Of a DNA stretch of 64,000 nucleotides, positions 51,351 through 59,783 are shown piece after piece (the first letter of the stretch is position 1; every line of letters starts with the position of its first letter). A program made the position numbers and the translations under genes. The stretch comes from Allobosea sp. BK604 (GTDB lineage: Bacteria > Pseudomonadota > Alphaproteobacteria > Rhizobiales > Beijerinckiaceae). The stretch is from contig NZ_SLZF01000006.1 in NCBI RefSeq assembly GCF_004341515.1, positions 1 to 64,000 on the forward strand. The letters run 5' to 3'. The notes under the pieces are model-generated. The model was given only the letters and a program-made list of their open reading frames with translations, did no database searches and was not told where the DNA came from.

Positions 51351-52394
51351 TCACTCCCCCTGATAGGCTGCGCCGGCGACACGCTCGAAGCGGCGGTCGA
51401 ACAGCGTCTGCGCCTTCAGCACGGGTTGCCTGAGCTCGGCCGCCAGGAGATCGATCGTCTCCTGCTGGCGCTCGATCGCGGCGGACCAATCGAGCGGCAC
51501 GTCCGGCCTGCCATTGGATTCGATCAGGAATCGTCCGGCATCCTCCTTCAGCCCCTGGTCCTTGACGTAATAGCCCTTGACCCATTCCTCGGGATGGCTG
51601 TCGATCCATTTCGCCGCCCTGCCCCAGGCCTTGACGTATTCGCGGATGGCGGCGGCCTTGTCCGGGTCCTGCAGCGAGGACTTCACCACGTAGAGATAGG
51701 CCGGGTCGTCGCGCAGCCCGTGCGGCAGCGCCCTGGCGCCGTCGCGCGCGTAGTTCTGGACGAAGCGCTGCTTGTTGGCCTCCGCGATCGGGGCGGCATC
51801 GACCAGCTTGCTCGCCAATGCGTTGACATAGGCGTCGCCGACGCTCGGCAATTCGACGAGCTGGACGTCGCTATGCTTGAGGCCGAGCTTCTTCAGCACC
51901 CGCAGCACCAGCGCGCCCTGCGCCTGGCCGGGGCTGAAAGCGATCTTGCGGCCCTTCAGATCCTCGAGCCTGGCGATGCCGGAGCCCGGCGCCGTGGCAA
52001 TGACGTAGATCGGGTTGGCGATCGGATCGAGCCGGAACTTCGCAGCGACGATCTTCACGTCGAGCCCGGTCCATTGCGCGTGGATCGGCGGGATGTCGGC
52101 GACCGAGCCGATATCGAGCGCCTTGGCGCGGAACGCCTCGATGGTCTGCGGACCACCGGAGATATTGGCCCACTCGACCTTGAAGGGCAGCTTCTGCAAC
52201 TCGCCCGACAAGGTGAGCGCCACCTTGATCAGCGGATCGCCGATCACCAGCCTGGTCCCGGGCGCAACCTTGTCCGGGATCGGCGCCGTGTCGGACAGGA
52301 TGTCCGTGGCCCCTGCCCCGCCAATCGCGCCCAGGATCGCGGCGGCGATCAACAACGGGCGCGTGGCCCTTCGAAAGAGCCCTGCTGTCATCAT
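51351..52394 (-). CDS. ABC transporter substrate-binding protein (SsuA-like)
   Basis: This 347-residue periplasmic protein has a signal peptide (LLIAAAILGAIGGAGA, with RRATR before it). It has the SsuA/NrtA-like core: LVIGDPLIKVALTLSGELQKL, FRAKALDIGSVADIPPIHAQW and LKGRKIAFSPGQAQGALVLRVLKKLGL. It most likely binds a sulfonate or related organosulfur compound, consistent with the monooxygenase in the same operon and the Rrf2 regulator divergent from it. It is the first gene of the four-gene leftward unit; transcription should start in the AT-rich region around 52440-52500. Confidence 0.9.
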   Translation of the reverse strand: MMTAGLFRRATRPLLIAAAILGAIGGAGATDILSDTAPIPDKVAPGTRLVIGDPLIKVALTLSGELQKLPFKVEWANISGGPQTIEAFRAKALDIGSVADIPPIHAQWTGLDVKIVAAKFRLDPIANPIYVIATAPGSGIARLEDLKGRKIAFSPGQAQGALVLRVLKKLGLKHSDVQLVELPSVGDAYVNALASKLVDAAPIAEANKQRFVQNYARDGARALPHGLRDDPAYLYVVKSSLQDPDKAAAIREYVKAWGRAAKWIDSHPEEWVKGYYVKDQGLKEDAGRFLIESNGRPDVPLDWSAAIERQQETIDLLAAELRQPVLKAQTLFDRRFERVAGAAYQGE

Positions 52395-52447
52395 GCACCT
52401 CGTAGCAACGTTGCGAAAACGAGCGAAAAGCGAGGCAACAGGATGGG

Positions 52448-52468
52448 TAGATTAGCCGATTTAGTCTA
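52448..52468 (-). promoter_or_regulatory. Imperfect inverted repeat at the ssu-like operon promoter
   Basis: TAGATTAG (52448-52455) and TTAGTCTA (52461-52468) are related as imperfect inverted arms (6 of 8). The surrounding AT-rich DNA (52440-52490) contrasts with the GC-rich flanks. It may bind the nearby Rrf2 regulator or a CysB-type protein. The rest of 52395-52774 shows no gene. Confidence 0.4.
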
Positions 52469-52697
52469 TCCAAATGATATTCTTTTATTTCGGGCGCCGA
52501 TGGGCTTTTCACCCATCAACGCCCGAGGAGCCGCTATATTTCGGTTCCGGCGCGTTCCACGCCGCCTCGCGGTCAGAGGCCGGCATGCAGTCCCGGTCCT
52601 GTCGCCGAGGGCCCGAGGTGAACACGGGATCGCAGACTTTCGCGGTAGTGATCACGACCGGGTTCAAGGCGCCGCCACCAAGATCGGCGCCGAGTGA

Positions 52698-52731
52698 AAA
52701 ATTCTATTTTATATGGCGCCAATAGAATTTT
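52698..52731 (+). promoter_or_regulatory. Perfect inverted repeat upstream of the Rrf2 gene (putative autoregulatory operator)
   Basis: AAAATTCTAT (52698-52707) and ATAGAATTTT (52722-52731) are perfect 10-bp arms. TATAT lies between them, and the centre ends in the palindrome TGGCGCCA. The right arm ends 43 bp before the regulator's start codon, suggesting that Rrf2 represses its own gene. Confidence 0.6.
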
Positions 52732-52774
52732 CTTGGTAGGCACATGCGATAGCGCCCGGTTGCGGCGGACGGGG

Positions 52775-53230
52775 ATGACGGTGCTCACCAACAAGGGCAA
52801 ATACGGGCTCAAGGCGATCATCCATCTCGCCAAGCTCGAAGCGGGCGAGACCGCGCAGGTCGCCGATATCGCCGAGAAGAACAATATCTCGAAAAAATTC
52901 CTCGACGCGATCCTGCTCGACCTGCGCAATGCCGGCATGCTGCGCAGCAAGAAGGGGCCCGGCGGCGGCTATGCGCTGGCCAAGCCGGCGCGCACGATCA
53001 AGGTCGGCGCCGTCATTCGCGTGCTGGAAGGCCCGATCGCGCCGATCGCCTGCGCCAGCCGCACGGCCTTCCGACCCTGCGAGGATTGCGACGACAACGC
53101 AGCCTGCGCCGTGCGCTCGGTGATGAGCGAGGTGCGCGACGCCATGGCTGCTGTGCTCGACACGACCACCGTCGCCGATCTCGTGCGCCGCTCGCTGCCG
53201 GCCGAAACGGGCGATCAATACGTCATCTGA
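52775..53230 (+). CDS. Rrf2 family transcriptional regulator with four-cysteine motif
   Basis: The 151-residue protein has an Rrf2 winged helix: MTVLTNKGKYGLKAIIHLAK, EKNNISKKFLDAILLDLRNAGMLRSKKGPGGGYALAK. A cysteine set follows, C93, C102, C105 and C111 in CASRTAFRPCEDCDDNAAC. Such cysteines hold an Fe-S cluster or sense thiols in Rrf2 proteins such as IscR or NsrR. It is divergent from the organosulfur import operon, so control of sulfur acquisition is the likely role. The ATG at 52775 matches the family; upstream sequence contains the putative operator, so a longer start is unlikely. Confidence 0.92.
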   Translation: MTVLTNKGKYGLKAIIHLAKLEAGETAQVADIAEKNNISKKFLDAILLDLRNAGMLRSKKGPGGGYALAKPARTIKVGAVIRVLEGPIAPIACASRTAFRPCEDCDDNAACAVRSVMSEVRDAMAAVLDTTTVADLVRRSLPAETGDQYVI

Positions 53231-53277
53231 TTGTCCATCTGCACAATAGACAACTGCGCCTGACGGCATTCGACCCG

Positions 53278-55032
53278 TCAATCCAGGCCGGCACGGGCAA
53301 GTCCCTCGATCAGGCGCGCCCGATCCTCGGCGCGTACGAAAGACGATGTCGCTCCGACCGCGTCCCGTGAGATGTCAGGGACAAGCGATTTGAGCCGTCC
53401 GAGCAGGTCCGTGGCAGCGTCCCGGTTGTCGAGAAGTCCGGCACAGGCCGTGCCGATGAGCAGCGGAACCACGTGGCCGGACCGCAGGCGATGCGCCTCC
53501 CGGGCATAGCTCAATCCGGACTCGTAATTCGCGCCCTGGAAGCAAGCCATGGCGTAGTAGAACTGGAAGTCGCCGAGAAAGGCCTCGCGCGGGCTCAGCC
53601 TGAGGGCGTGGTCGATGCAGGCAATGGCGTCCGCCGCGCGGCCGCCATTGGCATGCGCGAGTCCCAGTTGGCCATGTGCAAAGGCGGAATTGGGGTTGAT
53701 CGCGACGGCCTGGCTCGTCGCTGCCATCGCCAGGACATTGTCGCGCGTCGCAAAGGCGATCATCGCCTGCGCAAGGTAAGCCCATGGTTCCCTGTCATCC
53801 GCGGCAATGGCCTGCTGGACGAGATCCCTGGCCAGGGCCAGGGCGCATCCCATGTCCTCCCAGCCCTGGAAGGCGCGCCACGTCATGATCCAGCCTTTCA
53901 TGGCGAGCGCCTGGGCATAATCGGGCGCCAGCCCGATGGCCCGATCGAGCAGGGGGAGCATCTTCCGGCTGCTCTCCTCGGATAGCTGGGAACAGAGGAA
54001 CACCGCCCGCACGACACATTCCCAGGCATCGAGGCCATGATGCGGCTTGGGGCTTTCGCGGGCATGCTCCGCCGCCAGGAGTTCCGGCCCGATGCGACCG
54101 ACGACGCTTGCGGTGATTTCGTCCTGGATGACGAAGATATCGCCGAGGTCGCCGTCGTAGCGCTCGGCCCAGAGATGGGCTTCGGAGGCCGCATCGATCA
54201 GCTGCGCGGTCACCCTGACGCGATTGCCGGACTTGCGGACGCTCCCCTCGAGAACATAGCGGATCCCGAGCTCGCGCCCGATGGCGCGCACATCCACGGG
54301 CCTTCCCTTGTAGGTGAACATCGTGTTGCGGGCGATCACGAAGAAGCCCTTGAGCTTGGACAGCGCGGTGGTGATGTCCTCGGTGAGCCCGTCGCTGAAG
54401 AAGTCCTGCTCCGGGTCGGCGCTCATGGCGTTGAACGGCAGCACGGCAATGGATGGCCGGTCCGGAAGTGCGGGCCTGGGCACTGCCGTCCGCGCGGCCC
54501 CTTCCGGAAGGGGGCGGTACAGCCGCACCGGCCGCTCCATGTTCTTGAGCGCGCGTTCGCCGAGATACTCGTAGTCGCAGGCGAGCTTGCCCTGGAGGTG
54601 ATCATAGGCCGTGCCGGAAATGCAGATGCCACCTGGATCCGCCAGGGTCTGCAGGCGGGCCGCGATGTTGACGCCATCGCCGTAGAGATCGCCGTCGCGC
54701 TCGTGGATCACATCGCCGAGATTGATGCCGATGCGGAAGATGATGCGTCGCTCCGCCGGGATATCGGCCTGGTTCCCGGCAACACCCTTCTGGATGGCGA
54801 GCGCGCAGGCGACGGCATCGACGACCGAGCCGAACTCCACGAGCGCACCATCGCCCATCAGCTTGACGATACGGCCCTGATGCTCGGCCAGGAGCGGATC
54901 GATCAAGTCCCGGCGCAGAAGCTTCAGGGCCGACAAGGTCCAGGCCTCGTCCTGTTCGACGAGGCGGGAATAGCCGACGACGTCGGCGGCCAGGATCGCG
55001 GCCAGCCGCCGCTCCGCTCTTGCAGTCGCCAT
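53278..55032 (-). CDS. Class III adenylate/guanylate cyclase with TolB-like and TPR domains
   Basis: This 584-residue protein has an N-terminal cyclase catalytic domain (about 8-180). It includes RRLAAILAADVVGYSRLVEQD (metal aspartate), GRIVKLMGDGALVEFGSV (second aspartate) and GINLGDVIHERDGDLYGDGVNIAARLQ. Next comes a linker with RPSIAVLPFNAMSADPEQDFFSDGLTEDITTALSKL, similar to TolB N-terminal/FlgO-type domains. The C-terminal half (about 370-560) is a series of TPR helices (NSAFAHGQLGLAHANGGRAADAIACIDHAL). This arrangement is abundant in rhizobia and makes cAMP in response to unknown signals. The ATG at 55032 is preferred; a 70-residue upstream extension has no similarity. Confidence 0.93.
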   Translation of the reverse strand: MATARAERRLAAILAADVVGYSRLVEQDEAWTLSALKLLRRDLIDPLLAEHQGRIVKLMGDGALVEFGSVVDAVACALAIQKGVAGNQADIPAERRIIFRIGINLGDVIHERDGDLYGDGVNIAARLQTLADPGGICISGTAYDHLQGKLACDYEYLGERALKNMERPVRLYRPLPEGAARTAVPRPALPDRPSIAVLPFNAMSADPEQDFFSDGLTEDITTALSKLKGFFVIARNTMFTYKGRPVDVRAIGRELGIRYVLEGSVRKSGNRVRVTAQLIDAASEAHLWAERYDGDLGDIFVIQDEITASVVGRIGPELLAAEHARESPKPHHGLDAWECVVRAVFLCSQLSEESSRKMLPLLDRAIGLAPDYAQALAMKGWIMTWRAFQGWEDMGCALALARDLVQQAIAADDREPWAYLAQAMIAFATRDNVLAMAATSQAVAINPNSAFAHGQLGLAHANGGRAADAIACIDHALRLSPREAFLGDFQFYYAMACFQGANYESGLSYAREAHRLRSGHVVPLLIGTACAGLLDNRDAATDLLGRLKSLVPDISRDAVGATSSFVRAEDRARLIEGLARAGLD

Positions 55033-55475
55033 GGCCGTCTCTCCCTCGGGAGATCCGCCGGATGAAGCCCGGGCGATCGACGCGACATGCACCATCCGGC
55101 TGGCGGACACCGCGACCGTATCGCCTGATGATAACACCGGGACGGTCATCTGGGGACGCTGTACGAGAGTGCCGCCTTCGACCGGAACGGCAAAGCGGTC
55201 ACTGCGAGGCTCTGTTGCGGTCCAGTGGAAGGACGGCGTCATTCGGCGAAGCCGCTAGGCGGTACCGAGCTCGAGCCCGTCGCCCACCCTGCCGGGCATG
55301 GCTGCCCGAGCCCGCGCTGTTTGTGTCGCAATGTATAGGCCGCGCTGCTCGCCCGCTTTTCGTTACACATGGGGCGGATCGGGACATATGCCGGATACGC
55401 GCTACGCGCTTCCTCCGCCCGGCGATCGGTTCAGCCATCACGGCTGGGCCCCAACCACCGACAAGGAAGCGAACC
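55033..55475. other. 443-bp spacer between divergent cyclase and ohr genes
   Basis: No gene or clear repeat is seen. Open frames here on both strands lack ribosome sites and conserved residues. It must contain the promoters of both genes. An AT-richer patch at about 55320-55380 (CAATGTATAGG, TTCGTTACACATGG) is the best candidate region, without a firm operator. Confidence 0.5.
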
Positions 55476-55892
55476 ATGACCCAGATCGAAAAAGTGCTCT
55501 ACACCGGCAAGACCCACACCACCGGCGGCCGCGACGGCGCCTCGCGTAGCTCCGATGGCCGCCTGGACGTCAAGCTCTCCTCCCCCGGCAGCGCGGGCGC
55601 CGGCACCAATCCGGAGCAGCTCTTCGCCGCCGGCTGGTCGGCCTGCTTCATCGGCGCGATCGGCCTCGCCGCAGCCAAGCTCAAGGTCAAGCTCCCGGCC
55701 GACCTCGCTGTCGATACCGAGGTCGATCTCGGCTCGACCGACGGCGCCTATTTCCTGCAGGCCCGGCTCAATGTCAGCCTGCCCGGCATCGACCGTGAGA
55801 CAGCCCAGAGCCTGGTCGATACGGCGCACCAGACCTGCCCCTATTCCAAGGCGACGCGCGGCAACATCAACGTCGCGATCAACCTGGTCTGA
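55476..55892 (+). CDS. ohr: Organic hydroperoxide resistance protein (Ohr/OsmC family)
   Basis: The 138-residue protein begins MTQIEKVLYTGKTHTTGGRD. It has the two redox cysteines of Ohr: C57 in GWSACFIGAI and C121 in AHQTCPYSKATRGN, plus the catalytic arginine in GGRDGASRS. Ohr is a cytoplasmic thiol peroxidase that reduces organic and fatty acid hydroperoxides using lipoylated partners. AAGGAAGCGAACC precedes the ATG. An intrinsic terminator follows. Its usual partner, an OhrR-type MarR, is not adjacent, but a MarR with the OhrR cysteine lies 2.4 kb away. Confidence 0.95.
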   Translation: MTQIEKVLYTGKTHTTGGRDGASRSSDGRLDVKLSSPGSAGAGTNPEQLFAAGWSACFIGAIGLAAAKLKVKLPADLAVDTEVDLGSTDGAYFLQARLNVSLPGIDRETAQSLVDTAHQTCPYSKATRGNINVAINLV

Positions 55893-55910
55893 ACAGGATC
55901 TCGACAATCA

Positions 55911-55943
55911 GGCCCGCCCGATCGCTCGGGCGGGCCTTTTTTA
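55911..55943 (+). terminator. Intrinsic terminator after ohr
   Basis: Perfect 11-bp arms GGCCCGCCCGA (55911-55921) and TCGGGCGGGCC (55926-55936), with a 4-nt loop, are followed by six T residues. It is the clearest rho-independent terminator in the window. Confidence 0.92.
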
Positions 55944-56104
55944 TTGGGCGCTTGGGTGTCAGGTCGCCCGGCGCGGTGAATGTCCCAGATGGGTGGGAAG
56001 GAGGAGTTAGGCGGTACACTGGTTCATGCCGATCAGCGCCAATTGCAGACTCTCGCCACTTGCCTGCAAGCGGACATTCGTCGTGATGCGATCCGACCGC
56101 CATG

Positions 56105-57019
56105 TCACTTGAGATCGGCGTTGAAAGCCGAGGTAAATTCGCGTGCGAGGTTGATGAATTCCTTGAACGCAGCGGAAGGGTTCCTCCGGCCGGGATAGTA
56201 GAGACAGAGTGGCGCCACGGGTTTCATCCAGTCCTCTAGGATGCGGATCAGACGGCCCGCTGCAATGTCTTCTCGAACATCCGACTCCATGAAGAAGCCG
56301 ATGCCGATCCCGCTGAGAACGGCAATTCGCGACAGGCTAGCCTCATCCAATGTGATCGGGCCTTTGACGTCGATCTGGACCGGCTGGCCATCTTTCTCGA
56401 AATGCCATTTGTAGATGCCGCCGTCGGGCAACCTGATGCGGACGCAAATGTGATTGAGCAGGTCCAGCGGCACACGTGGAGTGTCGTGGCTCTCGAAATA
56501 CGCCGGCGAAGCCGCGACCACGTATGATCTGGCAGGGCCGATCGGGATCGCGATCATATCGCTCGGGACAAAATCCGCGCTTCTCACGCCAAGATCAAAG
56601 CCATCGGCCACCACATCAACCAACCGACCCTCGGTGACCAGGTCGATATGGACCTGCGGATAGCGGCGCAGATACTCCAGAATGACGGGGGCGAGAATTT
56701 CGCGCGCGGCCGTTGGGAAGGCATTGATCCTGATGGTCCCGGAGGCCGTCTCCTGCTGAGACATCGCGCTGTCCATTGCGCTGTGTATGTCAACGAGAGC
56801 AGGGCCGATCTGTTCGACGAAGTTCCGCCCGGCGTCAGTGAGCGAAACACTCCGGGTCGTCCGATTGAATAGGCGGACGCCAAGCTGCTTCTCGAACTTC
56901 GCGATCAGGTTGCTCAGCGCCGTCGTGGAAACCTGCAGCTCCACGGCCGCCGCTCGGAAGGACTTCCGACGCGCAACCGCCATCACGGCGTCCAGTTCGA
57001 TAAGGTTGTGGCCGATCAT
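56105..57019 (-). CDS. LysR family transcriptional regulator
   Basis: This 304-residue regulator has a LysR N-terminus: [68 protein letters not shown] substrate-binding domain follows (about 90-300), for example [50 protein letters not shown]. Such 'transcriptional regulator, small aromatic/aldehyde' LysRs often control a divergent oxidoreductase. Here the divergent genes are an NTF2-like protein and an SDR enzyme. Codon use is more AT-rich than in most of the window, suggesting recent transfer. Confidence 0.93.
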   Translation of the reverse strand: MIGHNLIELDAVMAVARRKSFRAAAVELQVSTTALSNLIAKFEKQLGVRLFNRTTRSVSLTDAGRNFVEQIGPALVDIHSAMDSAMSQQETASGTIRINAFPTAAREILAPVILEYLRRYPQVHIDLVTEGRLVDVVADGFDLGVRSADFVPSDMIAIPIGPARSYVVAASPAYFESHDTPRVPLDLLNHICVRIRLPDGGIYKWHFEKDGQPVQIDVKGPITLDEASLSRIAVLSGIGIGFFMESDVREDIAAGRLIRILEDWMKPVAPLCLYYPGRRNPSAAFKEFINLAREFTSAFNADLK

Positions 57020-57174
57020 TGTCCCGTATTTCGTGATGTTTCATCCCATTTTATCCCGATTATCAGGCCCGCTGTCTATCGCTAAGTTGATGTCCGTGGA
57101 AGCAAACGCCGAGGCAAAATCTGAATAGATCAGCCAACGGCCAGTTCTACCGACTTTATCAAGTTAGGAGGATA
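57020..57174. promoter_or_regulatory. Divergent LysR/NTF2-like promoter region
   Basis: This AT-richer spacer has direct repeats around ATCCCATTTTATCCCGAT (57043-57060). The LysR-type T-N11-A site cannot be fixed by eye. AGGAGG (57167-57172) is the ribosome binding site of the rightward gene. Confidence 0.4.
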
Positions 57175-57177
57175 ATG

Positions 57178-57507
57178 ATGTCCCTTGAACTTCCGACGCC
57201 GATAGCGCGGTACTTCACTGCCGATCTCGATCCCGATCCTCAGGCGATGGCCGATTGCTTTTCGGAAAACGCTACCGTTCGAGACGAAAACAAAGTCCAC
57301 ACTGGCCGGAACGAGATCCGCCAGTGGAAAGTGGATTACTCGAGGAAGTACACCGCAAAGTCGACCCCGATCGCAGTCGCCCATGATCGTGGCCGAACTG
57401 TCGTGACCTGCCACGTCGAAGGCAGCTTCCCAGGAAGCCCGATCGATCTGCGTTTCTTCTTCCGTCTGGAAGGGGACAAGATCGGCGAGCTGGAGGTCAC
57501 GCTATGA
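57178..57507 (+). CDS. SnoaL/NTF2-like family protein
   Basis: The 109-residue protein has an NTF2-like cone-fold pattern: [81 protein letters not shown]. Homologues are 'nuclear transport factor 2 family' proteins, sometimes isomerases or cyclases, often of unknown function. AGGAGG lies 5 bp upstream of ATG 57178 (a second ATG at 57175 is closer). It overlaps the SDR start by 4 bp, so they are translationally coupled and probably act together. Confidence 0.87.
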   Translation: MSLELPTPIARYFTADLDPDPQAMADCFSENATVRDENKVHTGRNEIRQWKVDYSRKYTAKSTPIAVAHDRGRTVVTCHVEGSFPGSPIDLRFFFRLEGDKIGELEVTL

Positions 57508-58283
57508 CCCCCTTCATCAGCTTTGAGGGCAAGCGGGCTCTCGTGACGTCCGGCACTCGTGGCGCTGGCGCGGCAACGGTCAAGCTCTTCAGAGAGCTGG
57601 GCGCCAAGGTTCTGACCAACGCTCGGTCGAAACCAGAGGATATGCCGGCCGAGATGTTCGTGGCCGCCGATCTCACGACGTCGGAAGGCTGTGCACAGCT
57701 GGCGGATGCCGTTCGGGAGCGCATGGGCGGCGTCGACATTATCGTGCACATGCTGGGCGGCTCATCGGCGCCGGCAGGGGGGTATGAGGCGCTCACCGAC
57801 CAGGAATGGCGCAAAGAGCTCGACCTAAACCTGATGCCGGCCACTCGTCTCGACCGCGAGCTGGTGCCGGCGATGACGGCGCAAGGCAGCGGCGTCGTCG
57901 TCCACGTCACCTCGATTCAGCGGGTCATGTCGCTTCCGGAATCGACGATCGGCTATGCCGCAGCGAAGGCCGCACTAGCCTCTTACAGCAAGAGTCTCTC
58001 GAAGCTGGTTTCGCCCAAAGGGGTTCGGGTCGTCAACGTCTCGCCAGGATGGATCGCCACGGAGGGCTCCATCGCGTTCGCGGAGCGCCTTTCCGGGGAA
58101 CACGGCGTCGATGTCGAGGCGGCCAAGAAGATGATCATGACTGCGCTCGGGGGCATTCCGATCGGCCGTCCGGCCGAGCCCGACGAAGTTGCAAGCCTGA
58201 TCGCTTTTGTCGCTTCGGACCGAGCGGGAAGCATCACAGGGACCGAGTATGTCATCGATGGAGGGACTGTGCCGACGGTCTAG
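57504..58283 (+). CDS. Short-chain dehydrogenase/reductase (SDR)
   Basis: This 259-residue oxidoreductase has the cofactor motif [18 protein letters not shown] (TGxxxGxG type, TS instead of TG), DVIVH-like strand [12 protein letters not shown], catalytic serine in [12 protein letters not shown] and the YxxxK pair in GYAAAKAAL. The C-terminus is the classical [17 protein letters not shown]. It uses NAD(P)H to reduce or oxidise an unknown alcohol/ketone. It is coupled to the NTF2-like gene and likely controlled by the divergent LysR. It is convergent with the MarR gene, 6 bp away. Confidence 0.93.
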   Translation: MTPFISFEGKRALVTSGTRGAGAATVKLFRELGAKVLTNARSKPEDMPAEMFVAADLTTSEGCAQLADAVRERMGGVDIIVHMLGGSSAPAGGYEALTDQEWRKELDLNLMPATRLDRELVPAMTAQGSGVVVHVTSIQRVMSLPESTIGYAAAKAALASYSKSLSKLVSPKGVRVVNVSPGWIATEGSIAFAERLSGEHGVDVEAAKKMIMTALGGIPIGRPAEPDEVASLIAFVASDRAGSITGTEYVIDGGTVPTV

Positions 58284-58289
58284 GCGGCA

Positions 58290-58787
58290 TCAACTCTCGG
58301 CGGCAGTGACCGGCCGTGTCTCTGCCCCTTCCAAGATGCCGGTATGGCTGTAGATCGCATCTCGAAGTTGCCGGACCAGGCGATTGAGCTCGGCGAGGTG
58401 ATCGGGGGTCTGTCCCGACGCCAAGAGCAGGTTGTCGTTCAGGCAGCCGGCTCGAAAGCGAAGACGGTCACCTTCTGGAGTGAGCGCGATGATGACCTGG
58501 CGCTCGTTATCCGGATTTCGGGTGCGACGCAGCAGCCCAGCTGCCTCCATCCTCTTGAGGAGCGGCGTCAGCGTGCTGGACTCCAGAGCCAGCTGATGAG
58601 CAATGCCGCCAACGGTCTGCGCGTCCTCGCGCCAGAGGACGTTGAGTACGAGATACTGCGGGTAGGTAAGCCCAAGGCCATCGAGCAAAGGCTTATAGGC
58701 CCGCTGGATAGCAATCTCCGCTGAATAAATCGAGAAGCAGAGCTGGTCCTCCAGCGGCACTGGCGGAGCAGCGGTGGCTTCGGTCAT
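58290..58787 (-). CDS. MarR family transcriptional regulator, OhrR-like
   Basis: The 165-residue protein has LEDQLCFSIYSAEIAIQRAYKPLLDGLGLTYPQYLVLNVLW, with C17 in the position of the peroxide-sensing cysteine of OhrR. The winged helix follows: TVGGIAHQLALESSTLTPLLKRMEAAGLLRRTRNPDNERQVIIALT. OhrR represses until an organic peroxide oxidises its cysteine. No second cysteine matches the two-Cys type, although C109 in RAGCLNDN is present. The divergent hydrolase and GMC oxidoreductase genes are its probable targets; ohr itself is 2.4 kb away. Confidence 0.93.
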   Translation of the reverse strand: MTEATAAPPVPLEDQLCFSIYSAEIAIQRAYKPLLDGLGLTYPQYLVLNVLWREDAQTVGGIAHQLALESSTLTPLLKRMEAAGLLRRTRNPDNERQVIIALTPEGDRLRFRAGCLNDNLLLASGQTPDHLAELNRLVRQLRDAIYSHTGILEGAETRPVTAAES

Positions 58788-58835
58788 CGGCAGTCCCTAT
58801 CGCTGCGGTTCACGGAACCGTGATCTCGAAAACAT

Positions 58836-58913
58836 ATATCGCGATAAATGTCAGATTGACAACCACGGCGACGATCGGCACGATAATTATCGCAATAACA
58901 ATTACCGCAACAA
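58836..58913. promoter_or_regulatory. Three related candidate MarR operator sites
   Basis: ATATCGCGATAA (58836-58847, with the 10-bp palindrome TATCGCGATA), TTATCGCAATAA (58887-58898) and TTACCGCAACAA (58902-58913) are variants of one 12-mer. They lie in the AT-rich spacer between the divergent marR and hydrolase genes. The last two start 15 bp apart. A separate CGGTTC-ACG-GAACCG inverted repeat is at 58806-58820. Confidence 0.55.
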
Positions 58914-58934
58914 TAAAAGCGAAGGAACGCTGCC

Positions 58935-59720
58935 ATGAACAAGTCTATCCGCAACACTCTTCTCGCCGCGGCCGCCATCGTCAGCATGTCGCAGGCCGCT
59001 TTCGCCCAGCCCGCGAACACGGCTCAGCCGGCCAAGAATGTCGTCCTGGTTCACGGCGCTTTCGCCGACGGATCGGGATGGCGAGGCGTCTATGACCTGC
59101 TGACGGCTCGCGGCTATCGGGTGACGATCGTCCAGAACCCGCTGACCTCGCTCGAAGATGACGTCGCCGCAACCAAGCGAGCGCTCGACCGGCAGGACGG
59201 CCCCACGATCCTCGTCGGGCATTCCTGGGGCGGCAGCGTCATCACCGAGGCCGGCGTCGATCCCAAGGTCACCGGGCTGGTCTATGTCTCGGCCCTGTCC
59301 CCTGATGCCGGCGAATCCACAGCCCAGCAATACGAGGGTTTCGCGCCGGCGACGGAGTTCGTTCTCGACAAGGCGCAGGATGGCTTCGCCTTCGTGGATC
59401 GCGACAGGTTCAAGGCCGGCTTCGCCCATGACGTTGCCGACGCGGACGTCGCATTCATGCGGGACTCGCAGGTGCCGATCAACCTGTCGGCCTTCGGAAC
59501 GAAGCTGAAGAACGCGGCCTGGCGGACCAAGCCGAGCTGGGCCGTGATTGCCAGCGAGGACAAGGCCTTCGATCAGGCCATGCTGGACCACATGGCCAAG
59601 CGCATCGGCGCCAAGGTCACCAAGGTCTCGGCCAGTCATGCGCTCTTCATGACCCAGCCCAAGGTCGTCGCCGATGTGATCGACCAAGCCGCTCGCCAAG
59701 CCGCTGCTGCAGCAAAGTAG
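58935..59720 (+). CDS. Secreted alpha/beta hydrolase
   Basis: This 261-residue protein has a signal peptide (MNKSIRNTLLAAAAIVSMSQ, cut after AFAQ). Its alpha/beta hydrolase fold shows the oxyanion strand NVVLVHGAFADGSGW, nucleophile elbow ILVGHSWGGSVITEAG, and catalytic histidine in KVSASHALFMTQP. An acid at EDKAF (about residue 208) completes the triad. Homologues include non-haem-esterase-like and salicylate-esterase-like proteins in stress operons. GAAGGA precedes the ATG. The GMC oxidoreductase starts 63 bp later, so the two likely share a MarR-controlled transcript. Confidence 0.9.
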   Translation: MNKSIRNTLLAAAAIVSMSQAAFAQPANTAQPAKNVVLVHGAFADGSGWRGVYDLLTARGYRVTIVQNPLTSLEDDVAATKRALDRQDGPTILVGHSWGGSVITEAGVDPKVTGLVYVSALSPDAGESTAQQYEGFAPATEFVLDKAQDGFAFVDRDRFKAGFAHDVADADVAFMRDSQVPINLSAFGTKLKNAAWRTKPSWAVIASEDKAFDQAMLDHMAKRIGAKVTKVSASHALFMTQPKVVADVIDQAARQAAAAAK

Positions 59721-59783
59721 TCGGCCCACCGCCTACTGCGCGGCTCCCCAAGCGGCCTGGCGCCGAAATCGAAAGATCAACCG

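Noticed and set aside
50724..52697. A 657-codon plus-strand frame antisense to the SsuABC-like genes
   Set aside because: No domain and skewed composition; the minus-strand genes are all recognisable transport proteins.
57178..57507. Toxin-antitoxin module formed by the small NTF2-like gene and the SDR gene
   Set aside because: Both proteins belong to enzyme-like families, and the overlap is ordinary translational coupling.
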